A stretch of 64,000 nucleotides of DNA from Scilla litardierei. Its lineage: Eukaryota; Streptophyta; Magnoliopsida; Asparagales; Asparagaceae. The stretch spans positions 62,001-126,000 of the forward strand of contig JAULAV010002416.1 in the NCBI GenBank assembly GCA_030789695.1, written 5' to 3'. Position numbers and translations under genes: made by a program. Of the stretch, positions 10,396-23,791 are shown piece by piece. The notes under the pieces were generated by a model. It saw nothing but the letters and a program-made list of their open reading frames with translations. It searched no databases and had not been told where the DNA came from. Position 1 is the stretch's first letter, and each line of letters begins with the position of its first letter.

Positions 10396-13300
10396 TGTCA
10401 CAACCCGCTTCCCAAAAATAGAGGCGAGGCGTGAGAAGTCCGCTTAGACTTGGAGCTATGAGGCTCCAGTCTGTAAAGCGTCTGGAACAACCAAGTATAG
10501 GTCCTTGCAAATGCGAAGCAGAACAAGAATAATAATAAAGAAAAGAGACAGATAAAATTATTTCAATCTCAGAATGTCCACAATATATTCCAACATCACA
10601 GAAAAGCCACCAGGCTAAAAGAAAAGTCTAAAAGGCCCAAACATGGCCAACAGAAACAAAAGTACAAAAAGGAAAGGTGCTACGTATCGACAACCTAACA
10701 AGAACTAATCAGAAGCAACACAGAACTACGTCTCTATGAATAGTCGCCGGTGTCCTCGTACTCCACGTCAACGGTGGACCCAGGCTCAATATCAACAAAT
10801 AACTCGTCCTCAGCAAAGGGCTCTGGCTCAGCAACTAACATGCGACACCCAAAAGAGACGAGGGTGCATGTCAGCAAGTCTACAAGAGACTTGTGCAAGG
10901 AAACTAAAAAGAAAGGAAGCAACCTAGCAGTTCTAAAATATGCGATGACATGGCAGTTAAAGGTATGAATGCAACAAGTAAGAGAGTGCAACAAGTATGA
11001 CATGGCAACAAGTATCACATGGCAACAAGTATGGCATGGCAAGGGTAGCAAAGCTACTAACATTCACATGGATTTTACAAGTCAAGTAAACACGTCAAGT
11101 AAACACGTCAAGTAAACACGTCGTGCACAGAGATTACGCCTTTTGGCTGGAGTGGCTGTACGGGCCAACTCCTAAGCTCAAGTGATCGATTATCCCAACC
11201 CCTCCACGTGTATCGGGCATTGGCTTTTGACCAACACATGTAGCCCGCTTTTGGATCACGAGCCAGGAAGTGTATTTGGCATAGGGTTGTGCCTGCAACG
11301 CAAGTGCCTAGCCTCAACAAGCAAGTACAAGTAGCGTGTGCTATGAATGCAACATTCAAGCATGGATGACATTAAGATGCATGGCATGGCAAGGGTACAA
11401 TTAATGTGCGTACAGATAAGGAATTTAAACGTAACAGGCATGGCAGAGCAAAAGTAAAAAGCGTACTGATTTGGAATTTAAACGTGACAGGCAAAAATAC
11501 ATGAATGACATGGCAGGGTGACAGATCTAGCTTCGTTGTCAAGCTAGATCTTAAAATTGCATCTAGGCGAGTATCATTTCGTCGCCTAGTCTTTTTTACG
11601 CTAAAAATGGGGAAATGGCCTAAGACATGGCCTAAAGCACAAATTGGCAAGTTTCACTTGCCTGCAATCAACCGTTCAGCAAACACCGTCTAATTAGTCC
11701 AGTCTACCTATGTGCTCGGATCACCAGCCTACAGTCCCAAATTAAATTATCTTTATTAGTGATTTATCAGACAATTAAATTACCGATTTTTATCTTGATT
11801 AGCATGCATGGGTTGGGGGTCCTAAGGGTTCAGAAATTTACCCTCACACGATGCGAGAGCTACACTGGCGTCGGGTAGCGACACCAGGGGTTAGAATAAT
11901 AGAACGCGCTCATAATTCCAGATTCCAAAATATATTCCGCGCTCGCCAATCCCTGAAAAACGACGAGATCAGCGAACAAGATTCCAATCAGCGAGCAAGA
12001 GATCGGTTGACGTTTTTACGGCTCCCGGGAAGCCGTAACAACGAACCGAGACGAACGGGTCGACGTACACGAAGTCTACGATGTTGAGCATTGTAGGTGA
12101 CGATCGTGACATTGGGAAATACCCCTAGGAGAGGTAGAGGGCTGTCAGAAGATCCCAACAACGAGGGTGAACGACGGGGAGCTGAAACGACGCGTGGCGA
12201 CGTCGTAAAAACACGAAACAGCGGAAACACTCGCTGTTTGAAACAATGGCGACCTGAGGGAATCTCAGACGGCAGCGGGGGCCCAAGGGGGGTCGACAGC
12301 GGTGTTGTAAGCTGTGGCGGTGGCCGACAGCGGCGGTGGCCGCTGCTGCTGCTCCGAATTGCTGCTGCAGCAGCAGATATTGCGGTGGTTGCGGGGCAGA
12401 TCCCCGGCGGTCTACGGAGACCTGAGGGCGGGGGCACGTCGGAGGATGGAGAAGAAGACCGGTCGGCGGCGGGTTAGGGCTGAGAGCGCAAGAAACTTGT
12501 TGTGTTTGCATGAAATAGGGCCGGCGGCTGTATCGTTGCGTTTGCTGTAAATACAATCACCTAGGGCTAATAAACAATACCCTAGTTGCTATTAAAAAGA
12601 GGGAACAACAGCACGTGGGGAGGGGGGCTGGAACGTGGCTAGGGGAAGACTAGGTCTAGTGTTGCTTTGTTTTTAAAAATTGTTTTAATGTTATAACTAT
12701 CACAAAAATAAAAGACCCCTCTCTCTAGGGTGTGCGTCCAAGGCATGTGTAACCTGGGTTGGGTTCAAATATAGGTTAATAACAAGTAGATTAAGATTAT
12801 AAGAAAAATTAGTGGGATATACATCTTAAAAACTTAGGGTTAAATATAATAAGTTGGGCAAAATAGTGAAAGCAGAACAAACGGGGCTCGAAAATCGTAA
12901 GATAAATACTGGGTGACCGCACAGACGAGAGAAACACAACTAAGAAGACGGATCATAATTTCGACGACGAGAAACGAAATTAAAAATAAAAAGGCCTCAC
13001 GACAAAAGTGAAAATCGCGACGTCTCATCAACAAAGTCAAATCGTGGGAGAACGACCCATGAAATGACGTTCCAAATCAATTCCACAATTTAATACTCTC
13101 CGAGAGGGTCACAACGACATATCACACTATAGGGTTCGGATACAGAAAAAGTCTAAAATAAATACGTGCACGAACAAGACTACGTGCACGAAAAGCGTAC
13201 AAAGGATACGGGGTCCAAAGGTGACAGTAATTCCAAGTTGGGCATACGTCGGGGGTTGGCTTGCTAAGGATGCAACCAAGGTGCTACGGCCCTATAGACT

Positions 13301-13397
13301 CAATAGCACGACTCACATACAAAGCAACAAAACCAACAGGTACCCGAAATTGCTATATGCACATCCGTATAACGAATAGTGAGTACCGACCGTTACA
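10396..13397 (-). repeat. 3' LTR of element D
   Basis: 3002 bp, direct repeat of 16861-19862 with scattered substitutions and small indels. It contains a perfect hairpin at 11523-11551, and a GC-rich segment near 12050-12500 that gives overlapping ORFs on both strands, judged spurious. Confidence 0.88.
11523..11551. other. Conserved LTR hairpin (AGATCTAGCTT stem)
   Basis: An 11-bp perfect stem AGATCTAGCTT / AAGCTAGATCT with loop CGTTGTC. It is present at 17982-18010 in the other LTR, and twice in tandem in each LTR of element J (31872-31898 with 31912-31938; 38368-38394 with 38408-38434). Confidence 0.75.
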
Positions 13398-13410
13398 TCC
13401 TACCCACCTT
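13398..13410 (-). other. Polypurine tract of element D
   Basis: Minus strand AAGGTGGGTAGGA directly upstream of the TGTAACG LTR start; J has AAGGTGGGGAGGA at the same place (33704-33716). Confidence 0.8.
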
Positions 13411-16400
13411 AGAATAAAGTCCGTCCTCGGACTTTCTAACTATAAATTTATCTCTAGCCAGACTAGTAACTATCCCAATCACATCACACTATAATTCAAA
13501 CCAGGTATAGTCATTACAAGTGCTTATATATGCACTATGTAGTCAAACATTAACAGTACTAACAAGTTTATATATTCTTGCACATTACACACTTATACTT
13601 ATCATTGTCAGTCAAATTCATACACGTATTTCAATCATCCATATAATCACGTACATCCTCATATAACTATTAAACACTTATTACATATCATGGTGCACAT
13701 ACTCACAAACAAATAAATAGTTCACAACAGCAAATACAATCGTAGTACTTCACGTATAGACAACTACCTATGCACAAAACGAACATGGGTATCCTACTCC
13801 CTAATATTTCCTAGTATACATCCAATACCAAACACATCAACACATATAATCACACCATACCATTATTAAATCAAGTTTACTATATCTAATATACACTTAC
13901 CACTACTATAATTTCACAATTATTTAGTCATTCACATGCATGCAAATATTTCACCATATATTCACGACACGCCACACATACCATAGTCACCAATACCTAT
14001 AACTAAGCACATACTTACCCGTGCATGGTGCATACACACACACGCTAACATTTCATTCATATATACCAATCATACCACTATATACTCAGCACATCTACAC
14101 ACATAGTTTAGCTAGTACACATACGTTTACACAGGCAAGTCCTTAGTAAATAACTATACCACAAGACCAATGCCTATAACTATATACTGGTATAGCGACC
14201 CACAATCATGTGCGTAACACAACCAGGCGCAAACAATCCTATCACTATACATACATCATCCATTGCTATATTCATGGTACTACACGCAACCACAGACATA
14301 TGTAACAATATACTTAGAGTATACCCACTCAAGCTTGAGTGAGACTCAAGACACATATCAGAATACTCTATATACGTAACACGGTATTTATACCTATACT
14401 AATACCACTCCAATGTATACACATCTACCAATATAACCAAATACATACCATAATGTCAATCACACTTAATATCTAGTCAGGTAACACCCACATAGTTCAA
14501 TCACTTTATATACCATATTAATATTTCAGACATCAGCACACGTATAATTATAATACCCTCCCTAATACATGCATTCATCTTATAGTCACACACATGTAAT
14601 ATATATTCACACCATAGCCATCTACCTATAATTAGTATACCAACACATCTACTTATCCATAAATAGTTTAAAGCATACCATAATCGCGTATACCTCACGG
14701 TATACATGCACAACATCCCATCAAAGCAAGCAATATTAACAAACTATAATCCTTTTACCATACGTACAACACATACACTCATGCAGTAAATACATAACTA
14801 CTTACGTCTAAGCACAATACATATCTACGTACGAGCACACGCTCGCACATACTAACATATAGGTCATATATTAGGCATGCACATTTACCATAAGTACCCT
14901 AGTATCATTATACCTAATATACACACAATTTTACCAACATATTATTTCAACCATTATTAAGTTTCTCCAACTACAAATAGCCCTAGTAGATATTCCAACA
15001 CTAATGCAGGCATTCCCTAGTGTGGTATAGCTAACCACACACATATTTACTAACACACATACGATTTCATATTTACCATGAATAACACTGAGTATGTATA
15101 TATCACACAAGCGGCAAACATTAATATATTATAGGGGAATACACTCATACGTGAGTGATACGCCGGGGTCCACACACTCTACTTATACATGAACCATAAC
15201 GACATCGCAATAAAATCAATGGACTCACTACTATAATAAAGTTGACACAGGCGATGACAAGCATTAATGGCTAAACAATAGGAAAGAAACCGAAGCCAAA
15301 GCGTAACGAAGGAAGATGGAAAAACACGAGTTCAGATAGGATGAAGAGAAGGAGACAGCTTGGTTAGGTGAATCAGGGGTATAATTGTGAATGTTTAGGT
15401 GGAAAAAGTAAGATGTAATGATGCTTCGTTAGGATACAGAAAAATAGTGTGTAAAAGATATAAGTTAAAATACAAGAGTACAAACGGTCATACCTCAAAA
15501 GTTGGAGTTCTCTTATGCTTAGAAAAATATTGGTGGTCGATAAAATGAGTTGTTCGAAATAAGTTTGAGTCGTATATACAGAATAAGGAAATTGGTTTAT
15601 TAGCTTATTGAAAATCATTATAAGGAAGAATAAAACATTCACACGAACATTAAAGACGTAGGTTAGAAAATATTATACGGCAGTAATTTAATATAATTTC
15701 GGCAAAAATTTCGCAATTCAAAGAATGAAATCAGATCAACTATAGTGTAGAGAATTTAAGCTCATGCTAAATGTTTTCCAAGTCTTTAAACTGGAGAGAA
15801 ATTTCAAATAAATAATATTGAAAATACTTTTAGAGAAACTCGGATTTGCCAAACGTACTGATTTATACGAAGATCTTAAAGTACGAGTACCACGAACCTA
15901 AAACTGATATATATATATAAATAATTAAGGTTCTATTTATCTTGGAAGGTATTCTAAAGTATATATGGTAAATGGCTAAAATGAATTTCTTTGTTTAGAA
16001 AAAGATGGTATATCGAATTATCAAACTAGTAGTAAAGTTTTAAAACCAAAACGCGAGAAATATTGGTTAGCAAATAGCTACGAAATAGTAATTAAAAATT
16101 ACAACCAATAGACTCCAAAATCTACGAAAGGAGTTAACTCAATCGAATAGTGAGGAATTAAATACATAAGAAGAGGGGTTTAAAACAACAATTAAACTGA
16201 GCGAAAATTTTAATAAGGAAAAATCGAAATTGACTTTGAAGGATTCAAGATTTGCAACGGAGAAAATTTGAAAGATTAACGATAATCGCCATGAAGCGAT
16301 CACGTGAAACGAGGGCAAGAATAAGATCGCGTGGTCTTATACAAAATACGCCTAGGATATGACTCATGAAACTCTACGGGAAACTCCTACGGTCGACCAA

Positions 16401-16860
16401 CTAAGGATTAGGAAATTTAGCGCTAAGACTTCCTAAGGGTCTAAACTGTAATGAACTGTGTCCGGCTTGGCCCGAAATCAATGAACCAAAGCGAACAACT
16501 AAAGAATTTCTAGAAGTCTAATATGGTCAGAGCTAGGCAAGAACCACTAAGGTAACTCCTAAGATGATTATAACAATTTCTAGCAAGGAGTCTAGCTAAC
16601 AATCAGGGACCTCTAACTAGCAAGCACAGACGTCTAACTAAGTCTTACTATAGTCCTGATCTAATGGATTCCCTACTAAGCTGAGACAGATGTTCGGGCA
16701 ACACGTCTACCAGCCACCAAAGACATAGGAAACGACAAAAAAATTAGACTCAGTGCTTATGATTTGGATGTTTTAATTTATTTAATGGACGTTCTATAAT
16801 TATTATCATTGTTCCGATAACTCGCAGTTGCAGTGACCTACATGGGCCACAAATAAAACC
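13411..16860 (-). other. Conserved non-coding interior of element D
   Basis: 3.4 kb with no ORF longer than 89 codons and no gag or pol motif. The part 13490-15120 is strikingly G-poor on the plus strand (long runs of CATAC, ATAC, CAAT words), while 15240-16850 is A-rich with ordinary G. It aligns along its length with 33717-37314 of element J, including a palindrome at 14324-14343. What it does is unknown; a packaging or structural RNA role is possible but not shown. Confidence 0.75.
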
Positions 16861-19800
16861 TGTCACGACCTGCTTCCCTAAAATGGAGGCGAGGCGTGAG
16901 AAGTCCGCTCAGACTTGGAGCTGTGAGGCTCCAGTCTGTAAAACGTCTGGAACAACCAAGTATAGGTCCTTACAAATGCGAAGCAGAACAAGAATAATAA
17001 TAAAGAAAAGAGACAGATAAAATTAAAATTATTTCAATCTCAGAATGTCCACAATAAATTCCAACAGTACAGAAAAGCCATCAGGCTAAAAGAAGAGTCT
17101 AAAAGGCCCAAACATGGCCAACAGAAACAAAAGTACAAAAAGGAAAGGTGCTACGCACCGACAACCTAACAAGAACTAATCAGAAGCAACACAGAACTAC
17201 GTCTCTATGACTGGTCGCCGGTGTCCTCGTACTCCACGTCAACGGTGGACCCAGGCTCAATATCAACAAACAGCTCGTCCTCAGCAAAGGGCTCTGGCTC
17301 AGCAACTAACATGGAACACTCAAAAGAGACGAGGGCGCATGTCAGCAAGTCTACGAGAGACTTGTGCAAGGAAACTAAAAGCAAGGAAGCAACATATCAG
17401 TTCTAAAATATGCGATGACATGGCAGTTAAAGGTATGGATGCAACAAGTAAGAGAGTGCAACAAGTATGACATGGCAACAAGTATGACATGGCAACAAGT
17501 ATGGCATGGCAAGGGTAGCAAAGCTACTAACATTCACATGGATTTTACAAGTCAAGTAAACACGTCAAGTAAACACGTCGTGCACAGAGATTACGCCTTT
17601 TGGCTGGAGTGGCTGTACGGGCCAACTCCTAAGCTCAAGTGATCGCTTATCCCTACCCCTCCACGTGTATCGGGCATTGGCTTTTGACCAACACATGTAG
17701 CCCGCTTCTGGATCACGAGCCATGAAGTGTATTTGGCATAGGGTTGTGCCTGCAATGCAGGTGCCTAGCCTCAACAAGCAAGTACAAGTAGCATGTGCTA
17801 CGAATGCAACATTCAAGCATGGATGACATTAAGATGCATGGCATGGCAATGGTACAATTAATGTGCGTACAAATAAGGAATTTAAACGTAACAGGCATGG
17901 CAGAGCAAAAGTAAAAAAAGCGTACAAATATGGAATTTAAACGTGACAGGCAAAAATGCATGAATGACATGGCAGGGTGACAGATCTAGCTTCGTTGTCA
18001 AGCTAGATCTTAAAATTACGTCTAGGCGAGTATCATTTCGGCGCCTAGTCTCTTTTACGCTAAAACCGGGGAATGGCCTAAGACATAGCCTAAATCACAA
18101 ATTGGCAAGTTTCACTTGCTTGTAATCAACCGTTCAGCAAACACCGTCCAATCAGTCCAGTCTACCTATGTGCTCGGATCACCAGCCTACAGTCCCAAAT
18201 TAAATTATCTTTATTAGTGATTTATCAGACTATTAAATTACCGATTTTTATCTTGATTAGCATGCATGGCTTGGTCCTAAGGGTTTAGAAATTTACCATT
18301 ACACGACGCGAGAGCTACACTAGCGTCGGGTAGCGACGCCATGGGTTGGAATAATAGAACGCGCTCCTAATTCCAGATTCCAAAATAAATTCCGCGCTCG
18401 CCAATCCCCGAACAACGATGAGATCACTGAACAAGATTCCAATCAGCGAGTAAGAGATCGGTAGACGTTTTTACGGCTCCCGGGAAGCCATAACAACGAA
18501 CCGAGACGAACGGGTCGACGTACACGAAGTCTACGAAGTTGAGCATCGTAAGTGACGATCGTGACGTTGGGAATACCCCTAGGAGAGGTAGGGATGTCGG
18601 AAGATCCCAACAGCGAGGGTGAACGACGGGGAGCCGAAACGATGCGTGGCGACGTCGTAAAAACACGAAACAGCTGAAACACTCGCTATTTGTAACAATG
18701 GCGGCCTGAGGGAATCTCAGATGGCAGCGGGGGCCCAAAGGGGGTCGACGACGGTGTTGGAAGCTGCGACGGCAGCCGGCAGCAGCAGCAGCGGCGGTGG
18801 TGGCCGCCGCCGCTGCTGCGAATTGCTGCTGCTGCAGCGGATATTGCGACGGTTGCGAGGCGGATCCCTGGCGGTCCACGGTGACCTGAGGGTGGGGGCA
18901 TGTTGGAGGATGGAGAAGAAGACCGGTCGGTGGCGGGTTAAGGCTGAGAGTGCAAGAAACTTGTTGTGTTTGCGTGAAATAGGGCCGGCGGCTGTATCGT
19001 TGCGTTTGCTGTGAATACAATCACCTAGGGCTAATAAACAATACCCTAGTTGCTATTAAAAAGAGGGAACATCAGCACGTGGGGAGGGGGGCTGGAACGT
19101 GGCTAGGGGAAGACTAGGTCTAGTGTTGCTTTGTTTTTAAAAATTGTTTTAATGTTATAACTATCACAAAAATAAAAGACCCCTCTCTCTAGGGTGTGCG
19201 GCCAAGGCATGTGTAACCTGAGTTGGGTTCAAATATAGGTTAATAACAAGTAGATTAAGATTATAAGAACAATTAGTGGGATATACATCTTAAAAACTTA
19301 GGGTTAAATATAATAGGTTGGGCAAAATAGTGAACGTGAAACAAACGGGGCCCGAAAATCGTAAGATAAATATTGGGTGACCGCACGGACGAGAGAAACA
19401 CAACTAAGAAGACGGATCACAATTTCAACGACGAGAAACGAAATTAAAAATAAAAATACCTCACGACAAAAGTGAAAATCGCGACGTCTCATCAAACAAA
19501 GTCAAATCGTGGGAGAACGACCCATGAAATGACATTCCAAATCAATTCCACAATTTAATACTCTCCGAGAGGGTCACAACGACATATCACACTATAGGGT
19601 TCGGATACAGACAAAGTCTAAAATAAATACGTGCACGCACAAGACTACGTGCACGAAAAGCGTACAAAGGATACAGGGTCCAAAGGCGACAGTAATTCCA
19701 AGTTGGGCACACTTCAGGGGTTGGCTTGCTAAGGATGCAACCAAGGTGCTACGGCCCTATCGACTTTACGGCACGACTCACATACAAAGCAACAAAACCA

Positions 19801-19862
19801 ACAGGTACCCGAAATTGCTATACGCACAGCCGTATAACGAATAGTGAGTACCGGCCGTTACA
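16861..19862 (-). repeat. 5' LTR of element D
   Basis: 3002 bp, TGTCACGACC...GGCCGTTACA, followed by TSD TGAAT at 19863-19867. It holds the hairpin at 17982-18010 and a GC-rich, CAG/CGG-repeat segment at 18700-18860 which creates long but unsupported ORFs on both strands. Confidence 0.88.
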
Positions 19863-19867
19863 TGAAT

Positions 19868-22800
19868 AGTGGGTCTTATTTTTGTGGACATCTTAAAATG
19901 GCTACTTCCTTCTAAATATTAAGTGTGTCTTATTTCAACAATGTGTTTTAAATACATTTTTCTGTTTTTTATTTCTCTAATTAAGATCATTCATGTCTTT
20001 CCATATTCATTATTCCATGAAATCCAGATCGGAATATAGCAGAATCATGTTGGAATAAGTGATTATGGCCAGCTCTTTTGCAACAAAACTGCTCTTTTGT
20101 TCAATCATCCAACAACAGAATCCTGTTGGAATAAATGATTGCAATGGCTAGCTCTTTTGTTGGAATAAGTGATTCAAATCCTGTTGCAAAATTCTGTTGT
20201 TGCATGTCAAGACATGAAATCCAGATTGAAAGTGATATCATGCAAAATTCTATTGTTGCAAAATTCCGTTGTTGCAAAATACAAGTCATATTTTGAAAGT
20301 GATACAAATCCGGATTCCATTTTTGATATGTTTTGGGCATTCTTGATACCACTTTCACCAATTTGCATGCATTTGGTTGTTGCAAAATTCTATCATGTAT
20401 CGGTACCATTTTCTCCATTTTCACCAATCATTAACAAAAAAAATTCATAGTTGCATCGATTCAAGCCCAAATTTTTGATATGTTGATATGCTTAAGACAT
20501 GATAGACATTGATATCAAGAATTTTTGATGCATCAAGACATACCATTTTCATTTTGACATTAATAACATTTTGATGTATTTAACAGAATTTTGATATGAT
20601 TCAAGCCCAAAAATTTCTGATTTGTTTCACAACCGAACATGCATTAAAACCGAACCAGCATCAAAATTTTTCAAAAAAATTTAACATGCTTTCATTAACA
20701 TGCTTTCATGAAATCCAGATTTGTATAACTTTCATATTTTACAAGATTTGTAATTATGGAATTAATAGATTTGAAATTAACAGGTTTGAATTTCAGATTT
20801 ATATTTTCAACATGCTTTCATTGACATGCTTTCATGAATTCCAGATTTGTATCACTTTCACACTATGATTTATATTTTCAACATGCAGGAAATTTTTGAT
20901 ACAATAACAATCTGCATCGAAAATTTCAGATTTGTATTAAAACTATGATACAATAACAATCTGCCAACTATGAATGCAATAACCATAAAATTTAGCTTAG
21001 AATATGCATTAATCCCATTAAAAAGCAAGTTGGCAACATCATCACCTGTTAGGACATGAAGTTGGTATAGTTTTGAGGATAAGTGGTGTTAACACACCCA
21101 TCACAAATGAATGATGTACCTAATGGGAGAATCTCATTGGAAAGTGAGTTGTCAGCCCCATCATCTCTGTGAAATCTAATCCACAATGAATTAGATTTCA
21201 ACCCATGTAGGAAAGTATATTTCAACATTTTTTCTGATTTCTATTAGGGTGGAAAGTATATTTCCTTTGTGATTTCAACCCAGGTAGGAACACATACGCG
21301 ACTATATCTTCTGTCCTGAATAATGAGTCTGAACTAGGTTGACTTCAAGGATTGTGATACAAGTTATGTAGAGGATTGAGGAGTTTTGATGTGTCGATAG
21401 TTTTTGGCCAACCCACCAACTAAGAGAGCCACAAGCCACAATTAAGTGGTTAACATGTTACTCTGTGAATAAAATTTCCAGTTCTTGACCAGGCGCATCA
21501 TCGAACTTATTTGGTTTTGTTTTATTTGAAATCATTAGGTCTGTCTTTAGCAAAAATTATAATGTCAGCACTTTTTGCTCTCAGATTGATTGCTTTTTTG
21601 TAGGACTTTAGAAGCTAGAATATTTTTTTCAGTACTGGAATTAGTCTTTCCAAATCTCTGTGTGGTTATTTTTGTTTCAAGTTGGTTCACATATTCCCAT
21701 TTCAATTATTTCTATAAAAAGTTGGCAAGGGGATTGGTTAAATTTTTTTCAACTTTTTTTCTTCCCATTGATAGGGAGAGTGTGGCAAATGAACATAACA
21801 GAAGGCCTTCACTCTGTAAAAGATTATGCCCCCAAAAAACTTCTTTCATGATGATATCAGTCTGTCACTAGCAGGCCATGAGGCTGTGCAATTCGAAGCT
21901 TCAATCTGTTCATGCATCATGTAACAATTTGATGAACTCTGCTTCATATTCATATCGATTTATGCGAATACAAATAGTAATATTGATTTATGCTCAATAT
22001 GCAGGACTGAGCCTTATCCAGAAAAGATGTCACTTTACTGTCAGTATTGTATGTAATAAACATAACAACCCCTGCACATAATCCATGTTGAATCCCAGTA
22101 GAAGGGGGGAAGCGGGCGGCCGATAGAATCTAAGTAGAAGGGGGAAACATGGGGTGTTTTTGTATGGAATAAACATGACAACCCCTGCACATAACATGGA
22201 GCTTTGGACTTTGCATCCCCATCTTCTTTTTCTCTTGATAATAATATTTTGATACATGGATTGATAGATGGATACATACTACAAGTAGTCAGTCATAGAG
22301 GGGCAGAGCCATCAGCCCATCTCTAAAAGAAGAGAAGCTTTGGAATTGTCTGCTATGTTGAAATCGATGTTAGTTGCTGTAATTTGCAAGCAAAAGATTG
22401 GAAGACAGTAAATTAAAGCATGATATAATATGATTCCCTCTAATCTTACTCCCTCTAATAAAATCGAGTCTTTATCTATATTTATTATTTAGACAGATGA
22501 TTATCATCTTCATTAATGTTGATGATGATGAGATGCATCTTCGCCTAGCCGGTAGTTAAACACCATGTATGGGTGGCAAAATATTATACAGATGGTATGT
22601 GTGTGCATGTCATGGTCGAGAATGCCCCAGTAAGGAATAGTCGACACTTGCTGTCTTCGCCTTTTGTCACTGATCAATGACTGAATGCGTGAATCCAAGA
22701 ATCCAAACAATCTTCCCTCTCAATGTCTCAATTTCTGTGTAAGCTAGAACATTATGTTTATTTCTTTCTTTGTTTAGGTGTGTTTTCATGCATCATGTTA

Positions 22801-23561
22801 CTCATGTAAATTTGAATTTAAGCTTGTGGGTATCATCTTACCAGCATCTGTCAACATATTGCCTTTTTATCGATCTTTGAAAGCAAATTATTAACAAATT
22901 GATATTCTGAATTTAGATGGAAGAAATTACTTTGATGTCAACCTATTTCCTTAATAACCCTTATTAGCATCTGTCAACATAGCCGTAGTATCGAGGGAAT
23001 GTAATTGCATCTTTAATGTCATCAAGGACTTTGTAATTTTGTTCTCATTTACTATATGCTATTCAAATTTCTATAGATTTTATGCTTAGAACTCGCTTCT
23101 ATTTACAGGTTGAGGTGCTAATAAGGGGAAGCAACATTTCGGGAAGGAGCACATTGATAAAATCAGCAACATGTCATTTTGATGCATACTTTGCAGTTGT
23201 GCAACATTTTAGGAAATCTGTGTATGTAAACAAATTCAGGGTTGCACAAACTATTGCAGAATGGACAACTAGGTCTGCCCCGAGAACAACAAGAATGTTA
23301 TCTGGATATACGCTGGCATGGAACAGTCACCCTAGTTTCAACATCGGATTTGAGATGAATTTGATGGATATGCAAATTCTCTTGACGGTTACAATGCTGA
23401 TATGCAAAGTCCATTTTTGTTGTAGTGCTATTTAAGGGCTTTGTGAGTAATTAGTGAATTTATTCATTGATTTTTTGTAATTTTTCAGGACTGATAATGT
23501 GCTTAGTATACTATTTAGGGGCTTTGTGTGTAAGAGTTCTCAGTAGCCAGACATGTTAATG
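19868..23561. other. Background sequence, continued, with short degenerate repeats
   Basis: AT-rich continuation of the 7104-10390 background. 20040-20440 has many copies of words like TGTTGGAATAA and GTTGCAAAATTC; 20580-20900 has a repeated segment around AACATGCTTTCAT with CCAGATTTGTAT. A ~33-base direct repeat (22049-22082 and 22161-22194, containing AACCCCTGCACATAA) brackets GTAGAAGGGGG words. No gene is recognised apart from the possible exon-like stretch at 23109-23435. Confidence 0.55.
23082..23435 (+). other. Exon-like open stretch, unrecognised (117 codons)
   Basis: An open frame of 117 codons in otherwise stop-rich AT-rich DNA. A possible 3' splice site (CTATTTACAG) at about 23100-23109 precedes a stretch of normal codon composition (ending near 23340), so the true open part would begin at 23110 rather than at the ATG. 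Beyond 23400 it runs into AT-rich sequence. I do not recognise the protein on either strand. It could be an exon or captured gene fragment in a Helitron, or chance. It lies about 130 bases left of element E, which may have separated it from further sequence. Confidence 0.25.
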
Positions 23562-23566
23562 CAAAT
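23562..23566. repeat. Left target site duplication of element E (CAAAT)
   Basis: CAAAT precedes TGTTATG and recurs at 30728-30732 after the right LTR. Confidence 0.88.
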
Positions 23567-23791
23567 TGTTATGAATGAGGGAGGCCTTTGGCCTCCCCTC
23601 CTTCATTACCCATTCATTAGGTCCCCCATTACTTAGGGTAATGGGGACCCTTGGTCTACTAGAGGCTTTTGGCCTCCCCACTATGAGATAAATAAATAGA
23701 GCACCATGGCTCTTAGCCATGGTTACTCATTCTTAGCAATGAAATCATCTCTCTCTCTCTCTCTCTCTCTTGAGTTCATTTTCATCCAACA
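23567..23791 (+). repeat. 5' LTR of element E
   Basis: TGTTATGAATG...CATCCAACA. Contains three perfect hairpins (23579-23597, 23624-23646, 23703-23723), a TATA-like ATAAATAAATAG at about 23685-23698 and a CT run at 23748-23770. Confidence 0.9.
23748..23770. repeat. (TC)n microsatellite in element E 5' LTR
   Basis: About 11 units; the right LTR has a TA run plus a much longer CT run at the same place (30627-30706). Confidence 0.9.

Larger units (their letters stand above)
10396..19862 (-). mobile_element. Element D: LARD-like non-coding LTR retrotransposon
   Basis: A 9467-bp unit bounded by TSD TGAAT. Two 3002-bp LTRs (TGTCAC...GTTACA on the plus strand) flank a 3463-bp interior without any gag or pol. 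On the minus strand, an AAGGTGGGTAGGA polypurine tract sits against the TGTAACG start of the left LTR, which fixes the orientation. The PPT and TGTAACG end are typical of Ty3/gypsy elements, but with no coding sequence the lineage is an inference. The long LTRs and a ~3.5-kb conserved non-coding interior match the LARD class. Element J (30818-40220) is a second copy with the same arrangement. No recognisable iMet primer site follows the right LTR. Confidence 0.85.

Noticed and set aside
11988..12556. ORFs of 126-149 codons in the D LTR (also 18424-19020, up to 198 codons)
   Set aside because: GC-rich low-complexity LTR sequence, broken differently in the two LTRs of the same element, with no domain.
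10396..13397. Cassandra/TRIM-type element or 5S rRNA-like sequence in LTRs
   Set aside because: The LTRs are far too long and no 5S promoter-like motif was seen.
7104..23561. A host gene with introns spanning the background on both sides of element D
   Set aside because: Intron-like composition and occasional splice-like sites are present, but no chain of exons with a recognisable protein can be built.
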